Notes under the pieces: generated by a model | The model's database searches: none | What the model was told of the DNA's origin: nothing | What the model saw: only the letters and a program-made list of their open reading frames with translations | Program-made: the position numbers and the translations under genes | Part shown: positions 46,135 through 59,379 of the stretch, one piece after another | How positions within the stretch are numbered: the stretch's first letter is position 1 | Layout of the letters: each line of letters opens with the position of its first letter | From: Marsupella aquatica | Lineage: Eukaryota > Marchantiophyta | DNA length: 64,000 bases | Direction: 5' to 3' | NCBI GenBank assembly: GCA_973895155.1 | Contig: OZ316896.1 | Location: 5,022,001 to 5,086,000, forward strand

Positions 46135-49100
46135 CAAGCTGCAATTGCCTAGAGTGATGCAGGCAATTGCAGCCTGCAACAGTAGAGGAAAGATCTAGGG
46201 AAGACAGGAATTGTCTTCGTAGACAATTAAGTAGAAGTGACAGTGAAAGTAATGCAATTGTGCGGTGTTTTGACATTGAGAGACATGTGTCTTGCTCGTC
46301 AACTGCAGAATGTTACATCGATTGAGCTTGAAAAATCCTCTCATATCGCTCGTTTCTTGAGTGCAGAAGCTCACTCTGTTTGTCGACCGCCTCAATTCCT
46401 AAGTTTTGGATACTTCGTGCTGTAGAAGTTAGCCAACATACTTAGTAAGAAAGTCGGTCTTCTACAAGAGTTTTGTCTTTGTGAGAACCGCATAAGTCGA
46501 CCGAATTTAGTAAGAAAATGCAACTCAACACATTTCGTGACAAAACTGGATTTACTAGTGTGATATTAAGCTGTGTCAAGTACTTCAGATTCTAAGTTTT
46601 TTTGAGACCAGATTCTAAGTTTTTTTGAGACAAGTAGTCTTGTGATTTGTTCTTCGAAGAATTAAAGATCACAAACCATATCAATGGTCACTGTGGAAGC
46701 AACTAATAGTTCTTGAAGTTCCTGAAGATTGATTGAAAAGGTAGATAACCACTATATCGAAGTGAACTTGTTTGGGAGCTCAAATCGGTCGATTTCTCTC
46801 CGTCACGGGGTAAAAATGAATGACTTACTAACCGGACCCCAAGGCTTCAGAAAACTTTCTTAAAACTTGTTCTGCTGATCATTCACTTCTTCCGCGAGGA
46901 CATCAGAACTTCCCAGTGCATTCTCCAATTACTTTCTCCAGTGAGGTATACCCAAGAGAGGTACAGTACTCAGGAATGTCTTCACTCCAATTCTGTCGTA
47001 GACAACCGTGATGAACATCAATCCGCCAGGGATCTCAGTTGGGGATGTTCGTGGGTGGCACGCACTAGTTTCTCGTACAGCAGCGACAACTGAATGCAGT
47101 GTGAACCATATTGTAAACATCAAGGTTAATTGCGTCGGTCCTTCCAAAGTAACGCGTGCTTGCCCAACACTTTCACGATCAACCATCGTGCTCTCACATT
47201 TTGAATATGTCCATCGAAACCCCGTGTGCCTCGATCACTTCTATTAATCTGAATTAATGCAGTCGTGCGTGGGGTCGGCAGCCTCAACTTATGAGGTTTT
47301 GCAGCAGGTGAGAGATAAGATTTTTCCGTGCGTACTTGCGAGGAGTACCCCTTAATCTACTTTAAGCAGCACGGACGCTGAAATGCTTGTAGTGGTCTCG
47401 TACGTCTTTGGGTGCATTCACTGCATTGCATTTCATAATGTCTCAATCTGTGTTGCGTCTGCTCGGCGTAGATTCTTGTAGGTTTCATAGTTATGCACTG
47501 GGCAGTGTTCTGGAAAACGTCATTTTCAGCCATTGATGTCAAACCTAAGAAAGTCTCACATCATTCTGAATCTTTATGAAAATTTCCAAACTGATATTGA
47601 GGCGTTCAGACTGATTGTCAATTAAGTTGTCTAGTTCAGTTTAGTGCCACCTAAAACCCACTTGAGCGTTTGCCCACATCGAGCGGATTATGACGAAGGT
47701 CACAAGTTCGGTATTGCTTTCATTGACTCAGCTGCCTGTACTGGGACGATGCTTTGAAGCTCTGCACAAGTTCTTGGGTACATCACGAGTCGGTTTCTGT
47801 TCAGTTCTTTCCATTGCAACCTGTACAGATTTGAAGTCAGAGGACTCCCACAAGTTTTGTTCGAGGGGCACTTTCTTTTCGGTCTGGCAAAGACGCGTTA
47901 GTTGATTCCTCCTCATATGGTGGTCAATCGACTAACCCCTATTTTACGTTCACTTTGGCCATCCTCACAATCAAACTCGTCTCATTTTCCTTAGCACCAT
48001 TTGCATTGTATTCCAAGAAATTCACTAGATTTCGCCTTCGCTGACTTCAGAAAGCTCGTAGACTATAGAAAGAGTCTCCTAGACTTTTGTCGTCTGAAGT
48101 CTCGCACGAAAGCTTTCTTGATGCCGCTTACTTTTCAACAATAAGGGGCCGGAGCTCCTGCATACACTAGTTCTCAACATAGTTTCACCGTCCTCTGGCC
48201 AAAACTGGCCGGTGACCTTGATCACCATAATTGTGAGGATTTGATCATGCATTTGGCTAAGCTCTCGAGCGCACTACAGCACGACAAGAGTGTGAGTACT
48301 AAACTTGGAGCGGTATGTGTTTAATTTACCTTCCGTGCTGACCTGAAGTTTCTTTATTTTTTTGCGCGAGCGTTTTATCCAGAATCTCGTGACAAAGATA
48401 CACGACTGTACACGGTATTGATTGAAACTTAAACACTTCTGGAATAGCCCTTTAGATCAGCAAGTCTCCTGAAAGTTCTAATCAACACCGAGCCATTCAA
48501 AGAAGATTCAAGGCGAGGTGATTATCACTGTTGCTTTTGCCATCAATCACTCATTACAGAGTCATGCGCATGAGCTGAGGTGACTCCACATTGCTCGATC
48601 AAATCTTGGTACTGATGTACTGCGGATGACTCACCTCATTATTTCGCGCATCCTGAAGGACAGAAGTTGAAGAGACTTAGTACATCAGTGTTCTCACCAA
48701 CGTCACCAGCTTGTCATTGCTGCCGAGGGAGAGTGCGTGCAAATGAACGGCTGATGAATTGAAACACCCTTCTCAAACATCCTCAATAGGATTTCAATTT
48801 GCCAACAACCAAAAACACGTCCTGTAGCAGGTTCAAAACAGGGTATGGTCATAGGCATTTCGGATACTGTAAGCTGTATGATCCTACAAATCAACATGGT
48901 GTACCAAAACCTTTCCCCTGCCCAAATCGGCCATTGAAGATGGTGGCCGAGTGGATGCATTGTACAATAATTTTGTCCGGCATTTCTGCCCATCAATACC
49001 GGTTTGAAGTGAATCTCGAGCAGACGAAAATCATGAGCCCGTGCAATACGGTGCTTACATCCAAGTCATAGCCCATTTCTTGTGAGCTCAATTCGTGAGC

Positions 49101-49477
49101 GACAATACTCTCCGGGAGGACAGGGCATTGGCGTTCAGTTTTGATCAACGTGTACCTTTTTCAGCTGTTGATTGAACAGTAACCTCTACGTGATCAATCC
49201 AAGAGAAAGCTTGGAACAGTGTGGAGATGTTTGGCTCCAATGCAGCAATAAGCACCTACAGCAAAGCAGCACTGTATAGCATAAGGTGAGAGCACGAGAC
49301 AATGGACATAAATGGCTATTTAGCAACTTCGGATCTGCAATCGAGACTCGATCATTAATCCTGCGTTGACCAGCCTCAATCATGCATTAACATTAACGCG
49401 TAGAGATGGTCCCATGCTGACGACTTTTGCATTCCGCGGAAAATCCCAAACTGTACCATAGAGATATTCATACTCTG
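46135..49477. other. Gene-free stretch
   Basis: Only short overlapping ORFs. A 23-bp doublet (AGATTCTAAGTTTTTTTGAG twice) lies at about 46590-46635. No RNA gene or mobile-element end found. Confidence 0.35.
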
Positions 49478-49722
49478 CAACTGAAAATGCGGTTTACAGG
49501 AAAGGTCAAAGGTTGCATTTTCTCTGGGTTCTGCACAGAAACACATCTCACATCTCTGTTTGGAATGAAACCGAAGCTCACTCAGATCACGTTCTTCAAC
49601 TGCAAATGCGGTCCAAAAAAACAGGTAAACAGTTGAAAATTCTAGGGGTTCTGCACAGAAACGAATCTCTGTTTGGAGTGAAACCGAAGCTCACGCAGAT
49701 TCACGTTGAGTTTTGTGCAAGC
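49478..49722. repeat. Tandem duplication, two units of about 121-124 bp
   Basis: AACTGAAAATGCGGT starts a unit near 49478 and AACTGCAAATGCGGT starts the second near 49598. Both contain GGGTTCTGCACAGAAAC, a CTCTGTTTGGA.TGAAACC phrase and GAAGCTCAC. Small indels change the frame between units, so it is not a coding repeat. Confidence 0.85.
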
Positions 49723-52210
49723 CCTAGCTGACTTTTGAACATAGGATCTCCTCCATCACCGCTCGACGGTTGGCTTTGAATGTTTGCATATTTTCTCCGA
49801 GCCCACAAAGTAGGAATAGGTTTTGCAATTTGCATACGCCGCAGCTCCATCAAATTGGGACTTGGGCCAGCATCTTCTGGAATTTCCCCGTCATCAAAAT
49901 ATCTACTTTCTTGACTTTCATCACTATCTGCTGCAGCCTACACACCTATATGCATTCAAGTCACTCCACCTAATCCCAATGATTACCTGAGCCCCTTCTC
50001 GTTTCTAGTAATGTAGTGGAGTTGTTGACATTCCCAATTTCCCATGCACCCTCAAATATGATGGGATTGTGTACTTTGAGGGGCGTGAGGAGTTGAAAAC
50101 CTTCCACCAATCCACCTAAGCCGCCATAGCCGCCACTCCACCACTCTTCGTTCACCATATTAGATTCCAAGCAAGGTACTGTAGTCAACAGAGGGTATGC
50201 TTATCAGACACCACTGTACCTCTACTGTTAGGTTCTTTGCGATTACAACTATAATAGCCTGAATCCCTGTGCTTGTATTAACACGAGTAAGTACTCACTC
50301 TCTCCATTTGGGTCTCTATTCACCAGTATAACTTAAATATAAGAAACAAGAAATTATGGGACATGGCTTGAATCTGAGTTCACCATAGCCTACCGCTTAA
50401 ATCTGAGTTCACCCTGAAAAGTAGACATTGATCATGAGGAAGTACTCTGTATTCACAAGTACAACCTAGATAATTTTTTTTTAAATGTTAGCAGATAAAT
50501 TAGGACCTATGGCTTCAATCTGAATACGTCATGAAGGGTAGCCTTTGATCGTGAATTGTATTATAGATGCACTCTCTATGCTGTGTACATCATTTGACTT
50601 ACTGTACCCAAAAGTTTGTGAATCGGTGATCAAAGAAGCAGCCGAGCCCATGCACCACAAACCTGTTGTGACTGAGGAAAGCATGTTCCTTTTGGGTATT
50701 CTGTGGGCAATGGTTCGGTTTTGAAGCATTTGATAAAACCAGTGTTAGGCAAGGATGAGGCTTCCCAATTCCAGCCGGGTAAAGGTTTACCATAGTGCCA
50801 TACAGGTTGGTGAAAAAAATCAACAACTATGAAAAGTTTGGACTGACTGAAAAAATACTTTAGGCAAGAGCTTTGTGAAGCAAAGATTAAGAATATTCTA
50901 AATGTCTTGATGTAAATGATACATTAGTTTTAAAATGAAATATGAAATCAAAACCAGAAAAATATTTGGGCATTGCAGTATTCATGGAATAAAACCGGGA
51001 TCTGGCAATAAGATAGTGGACACCTACTGTATGATCATCAAGTGAATATGGTATTGAACTGATATATAGGCTCCCTAAATATGATTAATACTTTCATTAG
51101 TGAACAAAGCTCTTCCTGGGTTTGTCCCTTGGAGTTCCTCCTTTACTGATCTCTGGCTTTGGGTTCATGTCTTGCATTTGGGTTTTAGCTCCTTTGGCGG
51201 TGTGGATTCATACAATTTATAACACAATCTATCTTGAGATAAATGGGTGAATGGAAAAGATTACAAAGTATCTCTGTCTGGTATTGTCCATGACTATATT
51301 AATGAGAACAATCCGAAAAGCTATCTGAGAACATGCTTGATCTGCAAGATTACTTTGTTTTAATGATAATTTAATTTTTTGGATTACTTTGTGAAGGTTT
51401 TATCTTTGTCATTTTGCCCATCAGACATCAGTGACAGTTTATTTACATTGACAGGTGACACTTAGGATCCAAATGAGCTTGACTGTTAATGAGACAGAGA
51501 GGAGAGTACATTTTTATGTAATCTTTTAGTGTAACTAAATCATTCAATTTAGGGCGAAAATCACTCTGGTACCTGGGTTTTGTGAGTAACGTCCTTTGGA
51601 ATAATTCGGTGAACAAAACAATCGAGTGGATCCATTTTGTGGCTGAAAGTAGGAGAAGATTTAACAAAGATTGTACAGTCCTGCCATTAATAAAGAGGAC
51701 GTTTTGTATTAGAGCTCAGCTGTAGGAAATTGTATCAGAATTGATGGCATCCAGTACTCCCTTATTTGTTAAGTCATGGTTAGTGCATATCAAAGAGTAT
51801 GTAAGTAAAAGGAACAGAACTCAATGATATAAAAAAGCAACAGAACTTATCACGGTATGGAAAAATACATTCCGGATTCCCCCTAGTACGTGGTTGTGTC
51901 ACATAGCACAGTTTTTTATGTGCAACTACCCATACTGAAACTATGACACTATTTTCTGCCACTCAAAACAAACAATGCCAATTAATTAATGTCATGTGTA
52001 TTCATATCTCCCAATAACATTGAATGGTCAAACACTCCAATAAACAATCCTGCCAAAAATGGGAATTGTCTACTTACAGAGAGGGAAAAGACCAGAGAAA
52101 ACCCTAACTGTTCACCCAATTTATTTTTTTTATCATCAGATCCAAACCATACACCTCTCCCAGTGTGTAGGGGCTATGGTTGGATCCAACGGTGCCTGCC
52201 TGAGGTGCCC
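49723..52210. other. Gene-free stretch with a diverged duplication
   Basis: Around 50290-50430 and 50440-50560, two strongly diverged units share TATTCAC.AGTA.AAC, ATGGCTT.AATCTGA and GTAGAC- or GTAGCC-type words followed by TTGATC. Otherwise AT-rich with no gene recognised. Confidence 0.4.
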
Positions 52211-52270
52211 TGCGCCTGCCCATGCTACCTTGCACCTGCCCATGCTACCTTGCACCTGCCCATGCCTGCT
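52211..52270. repeat. 20-bp minisatellite, three units
   Basis: TGCGCCTGCCCATGCTACCT at 52211, TGCACCTGCCCATGCTACCT at 52231, and a unit at 52251 diverging in its last bases. Confidence 0.95.
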
Positions 52271-53602
52271 TGCCATGACTTAAAAATAAGAAAAATGGCA
52301 AACTGCACAATGTCATTAAATTTCATACACTAGAAAAGTCTTCAACCAAAACAAAACAAGAGACACACAAGTAAATAGTTATAAATTCTCCCTCATCTCA
52401 TGCAACCCTGCTTGGACTCTGAGTGCAGCAGTTGCTGTCACCATCACCCTCCCAGGCACGAACCCTTTCAACCACAACACTGACCAAAATAATTGCATTT
52501 CCACAACAATAAACAACCAATCAAAAGGACCAGATCGTTACAAATTGATTAATTGAATATTCCCACTTCACCCTATCTCTTCGTATTGGGGACAAACAAG
52601 AGCAACAGAAAATCAGAATTCCCTACAAATCTGAAAGTGTGCATAACAGCATTGAATTATGGTAAAGGTAGAAGTTTAGGCTAAAGTTCTCTGCTTACAA
52701 ATTATTGACCAGTCCTCTCATCTATTCCCAGCTCTGGATGTACCCCACCCCGTTTTTGCGCAGATGCCAGACATGGGGAAAGACTAAGGGCGACTCCTCG
52801 TTTTGCTTTGCATTTGTGGAGGATTGTCAGCCCAAATGTAACGGTAGGAAATGATATTCGACAGGACCAGAGCTTTAGAAAGACCCCCCTCGGGCCGTTT
52901 TCTCGATTTGAAAAATGGAACTCAAAAAAACAGGAGCATGATGGGTTTGCTAATTCGAATTTTCTTAGATTTCACTTGCTAAGTCCTGATAAGCGCATCG
53001 CTTCACGTCCATGAGAGAGTCGCGATGTCTTACTGTGAATAGCTCCATCCTTGAAGCGCACCTTGGAGTCTGCTGTCACTTTCATTTTGGGATATATACT
53101 AGCTGGAAGCTGAGAGACTATGGAGCTCACTGGGTTCAACGCACCCCACTGTCCTTCCTTCTATTTGGGTGTCCTGTTCTGTCTGTGGATGTTGTGTCTG
53201 TGGATGTACTGCCTGTGGAAAGTCGCGATGTCTTACTGTAGCTCCATCTTGTCCGTCCCGTCTTTGACTCGGGAATTCAATCTCTGCATCCTTTCATCCT
53301 TTGGACTTTGGAGTCTGAGGATCATGGTCTTTAATTAAGATGCTGTCGTTGGAATGAAGCTCCACGGGGCACGGGTGTTTCGTGTTCCTTTGCTTCAAGA
53401 AGGAAAGGCGAAACAGTTGGTCACCGGTAAACAGCTACAAGAAAGCCATCACTGATCACTGTCTTCCCGACTATTCACTAGGTACACTTCCTCGACGAGA
53501 CTATTATGCAATCGAATCAAATCACCGCATAGTTTGGTAGACCATAGAACATCTAGAGGGCTAGTAATCCCCCACAACAAGTACAGTAGACCCAACGAAC
53601 AC
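52271..53602. other. Gene-free stretch
   Basis: A GTCGCGATGTCTTACTGT phrase near 53019 recurs near 53222, both followed by AGCTCCATC, about 200 bp apart. A GTCTGTGGATGT doublet lies near 53180. No gene recognised. Confidence 0.35.
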
Positions 53603-53727
53603 CCCTCCTGGTAATCACACATCAAAATGTGGCTGCATTCATTGATTGAAAGGAAAAAACTAGGATTATCACGGTATGCAGGGGTGTCGTACATGGCATA
53701 TGTCATATTTTGATGTGCAGTTACCGA
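53603..53727. mobile_element. Small inverted-repeat element with possible 14-bp target duplication
   Basis: The 125-bp segment is flanked by the identical 14-mer GACCCAACGAACAC at 53589-53602 and 53728-53741. Near its ends, GGTAATCACACATCAAAAT (left) pairs with GGTAACTGCACATCAAAAT (right, read inward). The 14-bp duplication is longer than usual for DNA transposons, so the class is unclear. An ATCACGGTATG phrase inside also occurs near 51850. Confidence 0.55.
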
Positions 53728-53741
53728 GACCCAACGAACAC

Positions 53742-56700
53742 GGTGGCATGCAAGAGAATAGAAAATTGTCCTGAAGCGTACTGCACAGTTCTCTTCCACT
53801 GTACCTCCAACAGGATAGAAGCATCCTGCACAGTACTCTTCGAGTACCACCACCCTTGTCCTGGGCATGCTTATTAGATGCCCAGGTCACTCAGGAGGGC
53901 AAAACTAGTGATCATTGCCGTAGCCTAGCCGAGACTACAGTAGATTTAATAGCACTATCAGGGATTGTAGAACGCCTGCTTGCTCTCTTGGCAGGGCAAA
54001 ACTAATCATCGTTGGCATCACCTTCTTGATCTCGTAAGCCTTTGAAAGTGTGTAGCGTGGGAGCAAACAGGAAAGATCTCCTGTTATGAGAAAAGACCCC
54101 ACTTGGCTTGCAAAGTTAGTCCCTAGTTAGCCAAAACTTGGTTAATAAAACCCAATTTTTTTACCACTCTCTTGGTTAGGGAACTTTATAGACATATAGA
54201 GTCTTAAAAATGCACCAGACATACAAAAATCAACAAAATCAAAAGACAAAGAACAACTCCTGACTTGCTAACAACACCCTCCTCGCTATCAGAAATTCCT
54301 TTCTACTTGCATCATACAATACCTCTTTAGAAGTCTACAAGGGACCAAAAAGCATGTGGCCAGGTTCTACCCCCTTTTGCCTACGAGCAAAATTGCATTA
54401 GACATGCATTATTAAAATTTTGATTCCTGGGCAGGTCTTAGACAAGGCTCTAGCACAAGTTGTCACTTTGTGGCTAGGTTAGTGCGTGAAATTGAGAATT
54501 ATGAGTTTCTTTTGTATCCAAATTTAGTAAAGTCAACCAAACATTGTGTTCTTATTCAATTTGCAATTGTTAACCAACTAAGGATAGAAACTGTTAAGTA
54601 GATGCTTCTCCAACTGAGACATTTAAGGGAAGTGTTCAATAATTGCTGGAAGAAAGTCCTTTTATCTCAAACTCCATACTGTCCTCCATAACAACAAATT
54701 CCTATACAAAGCACTTGGGGCAACCTGTAGTACTCACTGTCTTCACAATCATACAATAAATTGTGTATACAAAAGAACACATATTTTTATTGAGGTATAT
54801 GCTTGATGGGACCATTGGCAAAACATTTTTCGAAATAGGACCCTACAACACTTTTCTTACCAAATAGGACCTTGTTGACACTTTTATGTGAGAAGTCCTT
54901 GTAGAAGTTCCTATAACCAATTTGTTTCTTACTGTGACCTACACCAGCTACTGTGAAGTTTATGGCCCAACCTTGGATGGTCAAATGACATGGTTAAAGA
55001 ATTTCCATAGAATAGTGGCCACTGCATGCCACCCAAGCTGCGATAACTTAAGTGCAGACAATATGGTTAGTGTCTTAATTATAGTTTGACTCTTTGCCGT
55101 ATTGCAGTTTTCATTAGACTCACTTTCATGCGAGCTTCTGCGTGGGGTTTTCATGATGTTTCTGACATTTTTCAATGTGTGATTGTCAATGAGTGTCTAC
55201 CAGAAGGGTGGAGGAGATGTGTATATGCTGTCATGACATGTAGTGTTGTGACATAAACACATCATGCGGCCAAACCATCAAGTCCATAAAATTGAGAAAC
55301 AAAAGAACATATTGCAAATATACATAAAGAATGAAATGGTATGTACGTCGTGAAGGTGTAAACCTCTATATAAGTGCGTCATAGAAACAGGTGCACAAAA
55401 TTGAATTGAAATGAAATGAAAACTCATGGGATGCCAAGATCGGCTGGGAGCATCCAATAAATCAATGTCTAATTCTGTGGGGAATGGCAAGAGTTCTGTG
55501 TACAAAATGGCAAGCAATCTTAATTGCTCTCATGGTCTTGACAATGATTCAAGAAAAACTGAACTAACTGAACTAACCAGTCAGTGAGCAAGACTCTATC
55601 TAGGTAGTGAACAAAGCAAAATGACTTTGCTTCAAGAACACAAAAACGCACTTCAAGAACATAATGTCAACTATGACTAGATGAAGCAAAACGGTTCCCC
55701 TTAAAATAACTTTGCTTCACTAACACACATACTTGCCATAAAAGAACAAAAGTCAACTATTTCCCTAATTGGGCCTTAACTGAAGGGGCTAGATCACGGC
55801 CTAGATCCACAATTAAGGTTGATATCAAAAGAAATGATGCAAACCTTTTAGATTGCCATATAGAACTAGAAACCTTATTTAATGGGAATCATAAAGTCAA
55901 TACTCTGTAGTTGAGAAAAATGACTCAGCTGGGTGGCCAGTGATTTTATGGTCAGAATTTGTGTGTGTTAGCACTCACCATCATGATAAGTCTACAGTTC
56001 TGAGCTAACCCAACTCACAACTAATCTGGGTACTACTTAAGCTTTATGCTCTCCTTGCCTTCATTAGATTCCCCTGGCTTTGCCAGTACTTGAGGCATAT
56101 AAAAAGATAGTAAAAGCAAGAGGGGCTTCTACCTGACTACAATTTCTACCTTTACTTGGACTACAATTTAGACTTGACTTGACTTTGTGGGTATTGACCA
56201 TGCTGTACAAGGCCAATGTCTGTTGCAAAGACTGGTACCTATGCCTTCCCTATCCACAGATTTCTACAGTCCGCATGTTGGGTTACGATGATCTTCTCTT
56301 TCCTATTTACTTAGAGTCACTCCTCAATTGGCCAGAAAAGTCAAAAGCATAGAAATGTATTTCATGAAAGGTCTTCTATGCTTTGGTTCGTCCTAATATA
56401 TTCCAGTCTTATTAGGGGCACTCTTGGAAACGAGTGGAGGCAGCAGTTTGCATTTTTCTTTTGGATGTATTAATTAATGCCGGTCATCGATTTATGCTCT
56501 TTGGCCCCTTGGTGTGAAAGTTTACCCATCTTAGTTGGACTGCAGTGGGTCCCTGACTTCTTGTTTGCTTGTGTTTGTATGTCAGGTTCTCTCTGTCAGA
56601 ATTTTAGATGATCTCTGAGGTGGTCAAAAAACATTTGATCGAGAGGACATCCTAGTTTTTAGCTGACACATTCATAACTGCTGACCTTTTGACATTGATT

Positions 56701-56968
56701 TTGGTCCCTCCGTCCCCCTTGCTCTCTTTCTGATGTGTTGGCTTGGGTTTCCAATAGATTGGGATGGGAAAATGGTAACACAAGTGTCCAGTTGTTCTTG
56801 TAAAGTGTACCTTTACAACAAGGGCCAGACGGACAGTCATACTTTTTCCAGACCAAACTGAGGGGGGCAGTTTCAGCCTAAATCAAGGTTTCCACGTTGA
56901 TGACGAGCCAAGGGGGCAGTGTTGGGAACGCAATTAATGCAAACCAAGAGACGAGCTGCCAAAAGTTC
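53742..56968. other. Gene-free AT-rich stretch
   Basis: About 3.2 kb with no convincing ORF or element. Short ORFs of 60-79 codons show no domain. Confidence 0.4.
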
Positions 56969-57138
56969 AGACCACCTTCTTGCAAGGTAGTCTAAACTTT
57001 GGCCACAAAAACCATGTACACTAATAGGTACCCATCAATTGCCATGTAGGCTTAGACCACCTCCTTGCAAGGTATTCTAAACTTTGGCCACAAAAACCAT
57101 GTACATTAATCGGGACCCATCAATTGCCATGTAGGCTC
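56969..57138. repeat. 85-bp tandem doublet
   Basis: AGACCACCTTCTTGCAAGGT at 56969 and AGACCACCTCCTTGCAAGGT at 57054 start two nearly identical units that end in CAATTGCCATGTAGGCT. Confidence 0.95.
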
Positions 57139-58367
57139 AGGCTAACCTGAGTTGAAACAACTGCCAAAACGCTTCTACAGTCAAAAGCAATCAGTCACAC
57201 TAAACTAAAGTGTAGAAAAAAACCAAGTGTATGTGGTGTGGTTCTTGTAAAGCCCCTTAAACTTTGGCAACTTTTTGGGGCTAAATCTGACACCAACCGA
57301 ATCATTATCCTCTCACTTTTGTGTGCACATTATGGGTCATTCGGGAACCTTGCCCCTTCTTCGCCTTCCAAGGCGGACGTGAAATAAATGAATCCGTGTT
57401 CATTGAGGTAGAACGTGAGATCTTTTTGAATTTGAAAAGTGAGGTGGATATCAATTAAACAACCCAGGAAATTGGTATCTGTGTAGAGGACACACATGTA
57501 CAGCCACGCCTTGAGTCCACCAACGCTGCCCAAGCTATGTGGACCTTTAACATTGCTCCATTTTCCCATAAAAATTTAATTTCTGGAAAGAGAAAGGGTC
57601 CGTTACTCATGCTCCTTTAATCTTAAAGTGGACAATCATCATGAAGCAAAGTTTTCGGTGACTCTTTAAAGACGGAATTCGCAGTAGTTTCTGCTCCAAT
57701 CTTTTGTGCTCGTGCTAGAATAGCTCGTAACTATGTATGCACTGCAATTTCAGATCTGGGCTACAGTAGCTGGCGTTGATCATGTAATATGGATATGCGA
57801 GACTACGGTATGATTGCGGTGCTTGTGGAACAGCACAGAAGATTGATTGGGTGCTACGAATTCTCCAATGTTCGAGACAAATCTCCAGTGCAATGCTAGC
57901 TTCCCCTCTAGATCTCTGCTCATTCGCATCTGTGCGCAAGCTCGTTATCAGCTTATCGCCATGGCATGCATCCTTTCAAGGAATCATGAGGGTGTTGCAG
58001 TCTGGGTATGCATCATGCTAAAACCATCGAACCCGGGACCGGCATTTATGCGAATGACTAACGCGAAGTCGCGTGCGTGTTGGACAAATGTTTCAAAGAA
58101 GAACAGTTGCAGGGAAAGAATGTATCGTATGTACTAGACGTACCGTACTCAAAGAATGCATTTGCGAGATTGCTTCTTGGACCAGCTGTTGATGAAGCAA
58201 AAAAACGGGTCCTGCATCAGTCCCATGCAGATGTTTTGATCAGCCCCGACAAGAACTGACATAAGCTTCAAAAAGCTTCCAAAAAAGGCCAGATCTGTTC
58301 ACGAAGAACTCTGCCGAATTCAGAGCACCTGTCCGTCGAAGTTTTAAAACTCATATGGGAAATATAA
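57139..58367. other. Gene-free stretch with a protein-like frame
   Basis: A plus-strand frame near 58062-58259 reads protein-like text (VSYVLDVPYSKNAFARLL, then GPAVDEAKKRVLHQ) but has no ATG of its own and no clear acceptor. It may be an exon or pseudogene fragment; family unknown. Confidence 0.25.
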
Positions 58368-58480
58368 GAGCATCTCCAATGCATACTTGGTTTGCTTAGG
58401 CTAACTGGGTTTGGGCCAAACTTTGTAAGTTACAAAAAAAAAATGCAAGCCCATCAGGTTGACTGTAAGTAACCCTATCC
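58368..58480. mobile_element. Fragment of the Harbinger-type MITE family
   Basis: TAA (58365-58367) precedes GAGCATCTCCAATG, matching the terminus of the element at 7804. Inside are GGCTAACTGGGTTTGG and GCAAGCCCATCAGGTTGACTG, related to that element's subterminal blocks. No right terminus is visible. Confidence 0.55.
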
Positions 58481-59271
58481 ACAATTTTGGAAACGGTAAT
58501 GCGCATTAACGGGATTACATTTGCTTTGATGGGGTTTCCTTAGATGAAGATCAGGGTGTCCTGGGGAGGCCTCGCTCCGTGTGGGAAGGAGCTCCTTGGC
58601 AAAAAGGAGTCCTGCTCAATTAAACAACTATCCAATAACAGGTGGGATTGCTCTATGACAAACCCCGTTAAGCCTTTAGTGCATGCCAATAATAGCTGTG
58701 ACATTGCGCTATTGCAAGGAACCCCCCCTTTGGAGATCAATAATGGAGGCTAGATTCCAAAACACATATACTTTCCGCTCTAACAATGCCTCTATTTTCA
58801 ATTTGGCTCAATGTCGAGAAAGATGAAACAAACAGAGCAAAGGGAACGAAAAGATTAGGAACGAAACAAATAATTAACAAAAGAAAGGAAGAAAGCAAAA
58901 GGTAAATAGATTCAATCGGATGTTTCAAGGCAAAAACGAAAGGAAGAAAGCAAAAGACATGCCCACAGTTCCAAGACAGCTTCATCGCCGTATTATAATA
59001 ATCTACACACTGGTCATCATTGGAAACTCAATAACTCTCTCGACTTTAATTAGAACTGAAAAGCCCGTTCGGCCGACATTTGAGAGAAATTCAGTGGCCA
59101 AACTATTGGTAATTACAGAGCTTGTGGCGGCATGGCTACTGTAGCTTGCTTGATAATGAGACTGCTAGGGTAGGTTTTGCACGAGCTTGTTTTCCGTGTT
59201 TTAGATAGAGCATAACAGCTAACTGCAAACTATATATCGTTGCTTGGCAGACTGACTGCGGTTGTGGAGGT
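58481..59271. other. Gene-free stretch
   Basis: Purine-rich around 58800-58980, with chance ORFs on both strands. No feature recognised. Confidence 0.3.
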
Positions 59272-59379
59272 CAGAAATGGGATTTGGGACCTGTCCTTGG
59301 AAACTGTGAGCAGTCCTCACACGGACAGAAATGGGATTTGGGACCAGTCCTTGGAAACTGTGACCAACCCTCTAACACA
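59272..59379. repeat. 54-bp tandem doublet (18-codon period)
   Basis: CAGAAATGGGATTTGGGACC at 59272 and 59326 begins two units differing at a few sites. In one frame each encodes NGIWD.SLETV, and the 54-bp period keeps frame, but the surrounding 81-codon ORF has no recognised family. Confidence 0.9.

Noticed and set aside
47660-47720. GCCCACATCGA resembling the plant snRNA upstream element
   Set aside because: It differs from the consensus and no TATA box at the right distance or snRNA-like sequence follows.
53449-53868. 139-codon minus-strand ORF with an ATG
   Set aside because: It runs through the inverted-repeat element and both of its 14-bp flanks, and shows no recognisable domain; probably a chance frame.
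57990-58060. Possible tRNA T-arm (GGGTTCGAT on the minus strand)
   Set aside because: The bases on either side do not pair, and no anticodon or acceptor stem can be drawn.
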